A stretch of 8,375 bases of DNA from an uncultured Eubacteriales bacterium. Lineage in GTDB: Bacteria; Bacillota; Clostridia; Lachnospirales; Anaerotignaceae. The stretch lies in the NCBI GenBank assembly GCA_900546215.1, contig URCD01000097.1:1-8375 (forward strand), read 5' to 3'. A program made the translations under genes and the position numbers. A model generated the notes under the pieces. The model was given only the letters and a program-made list of their open reading frames with translations. It was not told where the DNA came from and did no database searches. The first letter of the stretch is position 1. Every line of letters starts with the position of its first letter. Of the stretch, positions 6,250 through 8,375 are shown piece by piece.

Positions 6250-7389
6250 ATGGCTTATATTTTAGATGAGGACGGTCTCGCATTAGTTGCCGACGTCAAA
6301 AATTTCTGTGAGAAGGAAGTAAAGGAACAGTGCAAAGAGTACGATGAATCTGGCGAATGGCCCAGAGAAATTTACGAGAAGGCATTTGAGCTTGGCTATC
6401 AGATGATAGAGGTTCCCGAGGAATACGGCGGACTTGGAATTTCAGGCGATACACTTCTTGCTATGTACGAGGAAATGGCTAAGGCTGACGCAGGCTTCGC
6501 TGTAACATTATCAGCAAGCACACTTGCGCTTAAGCCCGTGCTTATCGCAGGAAACGAAGAGCAGAAGCAGAGATGCTGCGATATTCTCGCTAACGGCGGT
6601 ATCGGCGCATTTGGTCTTACAGAGCCCAACGCTGGTTCAGACCCCGGCGCAGGAAAGACAACAGCCGTAAGAGACGGCGACGAATATGTGCTTAACGGAA
6701 GAAAATGCTTCATCACAAACGCTCCCGTTGCTGACTTCTATATCGTTACAGCTCTTACAGACAAGACAAAAGGACTTAAGGGAATGAGCGCGTTCCTTAT
6801 CTACAAGGATACACCGGGATTAAGCACAACAAACCACGAAAATAAGATGGGTATCAGAACATCTATTACAAGCGACGTTGTTCTTGAGGATGTAAGAATC
6901 CCCGCTGAGCAGAGACTTGGCGAAGAGGGAACAGGCTTCGCAACAGCTATGAAAACTCTTGACCTTGCAAGAATGTTCGTAGGCTGCCTTGCAGTTGGTA
7001 TCGCTCAGAGAGCGCTTGACGAAGGCATCGCTTACACAAAGACAAGACAGCAGTTTGGCAGACCCGTTGCTAAAAACCAGGCTCTTCAGTTCAAGATGGC
7101 TGACATGGCTATCCAGATTGAGGCTGCACGTCAGGTTGTATCACATGCACATACACTTGCAGACCTTGGCAAGCCTTACGGAAAAGAAGCTGCTATGGCT
7201 AAATGCCTTGCAGGCGACGTTGCCGTACAGGTAGCACTTGAGGGCATTCAGTTATTCGGCGGATACGGATATTCAAGAGAATACCCCGTTGAAAAGCTCT
7301 TAAGAGACGCTAAAATCTTCCAGATTTTCGAGGGTACAAACGAAATCCAGAGAGTTGTTATCGCTAACCACATCCTTGGAAAATTCTAA
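6250..7389 (+). CDS. Acyl-CoA dehydrogenase (short-chain, Etf-linked; butyryl-/acryloyl-CoA type)
   Basis: A 379-residue FAD enzyme of normal family length. Signature one is AFGLTEPNAGSD (120-131). Signature two spans residues 334-355, beginning QLFGGYGYSREYP and ending RDAK. The catalytic base is E361 in IFEGTNEIQ, at the position used by short- and medium-chain members. In fermenting Clostridia such enzymes run as enoyl-CoA reductases (crotonyl-CoA to butyryl-CoA, acryloyl-CoA to propionyl-CoA, or branched/aromatic enoyl-CoAs), taking electrons from Etf. In the substrate-pocket helix, LDLARMFVGCLAVGIA (237-252) differs from the LDGGRIGIAAQALGIA of clostridial butyryl-CoA dehydrogenase, so the substrate may not be crotonyl-CoA. 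The start at 6250 follows GGGGAGG; an in-frame ATG at 6232 lies before that ribosome site and is rejected. It is 63 bases after the dehydrogenase stop, in the same operon and with the same codon bias. Confidence 0.9.
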   Translation: MAYILDEDGLALVADVKNFCEKEVKEQCKEYDESGEWPREIYEKAFELGYQMIEVPEEYGGLGISGDTLLAMYEEMAKADAGFAVTLSASTLALKPVLIAGNEEQKQRCCDILANGGIGAFGLTEPNAGSDPGAGKTTAVRDGDEYVLNGRKCFITNAPVADFYIVTALTDKTKGLKGMSAFLIYKDTPGLSTTNHENKMGIRTSITSDVVLEDVRIPAEQRLGEEGTGFATAMKTLDLARMFVGCLAVGIAQRALDEGIAYTKTRQQFGRPVAKNQALQFKMADMAIQIEAARQVVSHAHTLADLGKPYGKEAAMAKCLAGDVAVQVALEGIQLFGGYGYSREYPVEKLLRDAKIFQIFEGTNEIQRVVIANHILGKF

Positions 7390-7405
7390 TAAAATAAGCT
7401 ATATA

Positions 7406-7438
7406 ACTGTAGACGCATGTGTTCCATGCGCCTACAGT
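7406..7438 (+). ncRNA. Stem-loop after the acyl-CoA dehydrogenase gene
   Basis: Arms ACTGTAG-A-CGCATG (7406-7419) and CATGCG-C-CTACAGT (7425-7438) make a 14-position stem with one A-C mismatch and a five-base loop. It is followed by CTTGTTAATGG, not a T-run, so it is a poor terminator. It may stabilise the 3' end of the upstream message or act as a processing site that separates the acyl-CoA dehydrogenase and Etf messages. Confidence 0.5.
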
Positions 7439-7489
7439 CTTGTTAATGGGGAGGCCGGACCGTAATACGATTCGGAATCAAGAGGAGAC

Positions 7490-7505
7490 GTCCGCTTCGG
7501 CGGAC
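7490..7505 (+). ncRNA. UUCG-tetraloop hairpin in the acd-etfB spacer
   Basis: GTCCGC (7490-7495), TTCG and GCGGAC (7500-7505) form the exceptionally stable C(UUCG)G hairpin in RNA. It has no following T-run. In the plus-strand transcript it would be a rigid element within the leader or intercistronic spacer before etfB. Confidence 0.6.
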
Positions 7506-7523
7506 AAGGATTTCAAGGCATTA

Positions 7524-7562
7524 GTCAAATAAATGGCGGGAGGGACGCTGTTTTTATTTGAC
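7524..7562 (+). repeat. 10-bp inverted repeat overlapping the etfB promoter -35
   Basis: GTCAAATAAA (7524-7533) and TTTATTTGAC (7553-7562) are perfectly complementary. The 19-base centre holds a small GCG/CGC inner stem. The right arm contains most of the TTGACA -35 element, so a protein bound here would control the promoter. In RNA from upstream it could instead form a hairpin. Confidence 0.55.
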
Positions 7563-7586
7563 AAGCAAAGGAAACTTTGATAAAGT
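7558..7586 (+). promoter_or_regulatory. Candidate internal promoter for etfB(A)
   Basis: A perfect -35 TTGACA (7558-7563), a 17-base spacer and TAAAGT (7581-7586; four of six matches to TATAAT) lie 68-96 bases before the etfB start codon. The -10 sits inside a 7-bp inverted repeat, AAACTTT-GAT-AAAGTTT (7572-7588). An internal promoter would let Etf be made in excess of the dehydrogenases. Confidence 0.5.
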
Positions 7587-7653
7587 TTTTAAAGGGCTGG
7601 ATATGCGCCGGACAAGCATACCAAAACATAATTTTTAGAGGAGGAAATTCTAA

Positions 7654-8375
7654 ATGGAAATTTTAGTTTGTGTAAAACAGGTTCCCGATGCAGATGTGGA
7701 AGTTAAATTAAACGCTTCAGGAGCACCTGATATCGAAAAAATAGCTCCTGTTATCAATCCATTTGACGGTTACGCTCTTGAAATGGCTACAAGATACAAA
7801 GAGGCCAACGGCGGTACTGTTGTAGTTATGTCAATCGGCGGAGACAACGTTAAAGACGTTATGAAAAACTGCCTCGCTGTAGGCGCTGACGAAGCTTATT
7901 TAGTAAGCGACGTTGTTGAGGGCGCTGACGCGCTTGCAACAAGCGAAGTAATAGCTGCCGCTGTAGCTAAGCTTGAGGAAGCAAGAGGCAAGAAATTTGA
8001 TATTGTTTGCTGCGGTAAGGAATCCACAGACTACGCATGCGGCGTTATCAGCCAGCTTTTAAGCGAGAAGCTCGGATACGGCGAGGTTGTTGACGTTATC
8101 GGCTTCGAGCCTAAGGACGGCGGACTTTCCGTTAAGAAGGAAACAGAAGAAGGATATAACCTTGTTGAAATCGGAACACCCTGTGTTCTTGGTATCATCA
8201 AACCCGATTATGAACCCAGATACCCTACAATGAAGAGCAAAATGGCTGCAAGAAAGAAAGAAATTCCTGCAGTTGCAGCAGGCGTAAGCGCTGCTCCGGC
8301 CGTTAAGACAATCAAGGTTTATGAGCCCGCTAAGAAATCAGCCGGCGTAAAAATCAAAGAGGAAACTAACGAAGA
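7654..8375 (+). CDS. etfB: Electron transfer flavoprotein subunit beta (3' end cut by window)
   Basis: 240 codons are visible and the frame runs off the right edge close to its natural end (family ~250-270 residues). MEILVCVKQVPD (1-12), INPFDGYALEMATRYKE (34-50), VGADEAYLVSD (76-86), GADALATS (90-97) and EPRYPTMKSKMAARKKEI (187-204) are typical EtfB/FixA landmarks. The last residues (IKVYEPAKKSAGVKIKE, 220-236) are the C-terminal arm that contacts the partner dehydrogenase in Etf complexes. Residues 121-134 read GKESTDYACGVISQ where bifurcating EtfB has GRQAIDGDTAQVGP, an important deviation in the nucleotide-binding loop. The subunit, with EtfA presumably encoded next, carries electrons between NADH, the lactate-type dehydrogenase and the acyl-CoA dehydrogenase. 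Start supported by AGAGGAGG nine bases upstream. Confidence 0.93.
   Translation, partial: MEILVCVKQVPDADVEVKLNASGAPDIEKIAPVINPFDGYALEMATRYKEANGGTVVVMSIGGDNVKDVMKNCLAVGADEAYLVSDVVEGADALATSEVIAAAVAKLEEARGKKFDIVCCGKESTDYACGVISQLLSEKLGYGEVVDVIGFEPKDGGLSVKKETEEGYNLVEIGTPCVLGIIKPDYEPRYPTMKSKMAARKKEIPAVAAGVSAAPAVKTIKVYEPAKKSAGVKIKEETNE

Noticed and set aside
7390..7653. Known riboswitch (cobalamin, c-di-GMP, lysine, ZTP) before etfB
   Set aside because: None of the conserved core sequences of these classes was recognised; only simple hairpins and a promoter are supported.
1..8375. CRISPR array, tRNA/rRNA genes, insertion sequence or phage genes
   Set aside because: No regularly spaced repeats, no tRNA-like TTCRANYC arms in a cloverleaf, no transposase or integrase frames, and no terminal repeats with target duplications were seen.

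Overview
The window reads as chromosome from an anaerobic, fermentative member of the Clostridia (Firmicutes). The evidence is strong AGGAGG-type ribosome binding sites, sigma-A-like promoters (TTGACT/TATAAT), AT-rich intergenic DNA beside moderate-GC genes, AGA-rich arginine usage, and gene families typical of amino-acid or lactate fermenters (electron-transferring flavoprotein, acyl-CoA dehydrogenase, GlcD-type lactate dehydrogenase). Lachnospirales or a relative is plausible, but the sequence alone does not fix the genus.

Left part (1-2191, all minus strand): the N-terminal 177 codons of a MATE-family multidrug/metabolite exporter run off the window edge. It has its own strong promoter, followed by a leader holding a perfect-looking intrinsic terminator, an arrangement that suggests transcription attenuation. 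Upstream lies a two-gene operon: a SatD-family protein with a C-terminal helix-turn-helix, and an overlapping DUF3307 multi-pass membrane protein. The SatD domain carries motifs that look like a class III nucleotidyl cyclase core, which is the most unexpected signal here. A divergent regulatory region with two inverted repeats (2182-2235) separates this operon from the right half.

Middle (2392-3463, plus): a single D-isomer-specific 2-hydroxyacid dehydrogenase, with an extended -10 promoter and a strong terminator. Its cofactor loop looks suited to NADP(H) rather than NAD(H).

Right part (3465-8375, plus): a long AT-rich, repeat-bearing region leads into a GntR/FCD regulator. Then come a GlcD-type FAD-linked 2-hydroxyacid (probably D-lactate) dehydrogenase, an acyl-CoA dehydrogenase, and the start of EtfB (EtfA is presumably next, outside the window). 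A TGGT-N3-ACCA operator matching the GntR/FCD consensus lies just after the regulator gene. The three structural genes show marked codon bias (CTT, ACA, AGA, GGC) consistent with very high expression.

Together the right half looks like a catabolic module. The lactate-type dehydrogenase and the acyl-CoA dehydrogenase could share one Etf pair, so that oxidation of a 2-hydroxyacid and reduction of an enoyl-CoA (acryloyl- or crotonyl-CoA) are electrically linked. The EtfB lacks the usual DGDTAQVG-like segment, so whether the complex bifurcates electrons is uncertain. A structured 264-nt spacer with its own promoter-like site lies before etfB and may set Etf levels independently.
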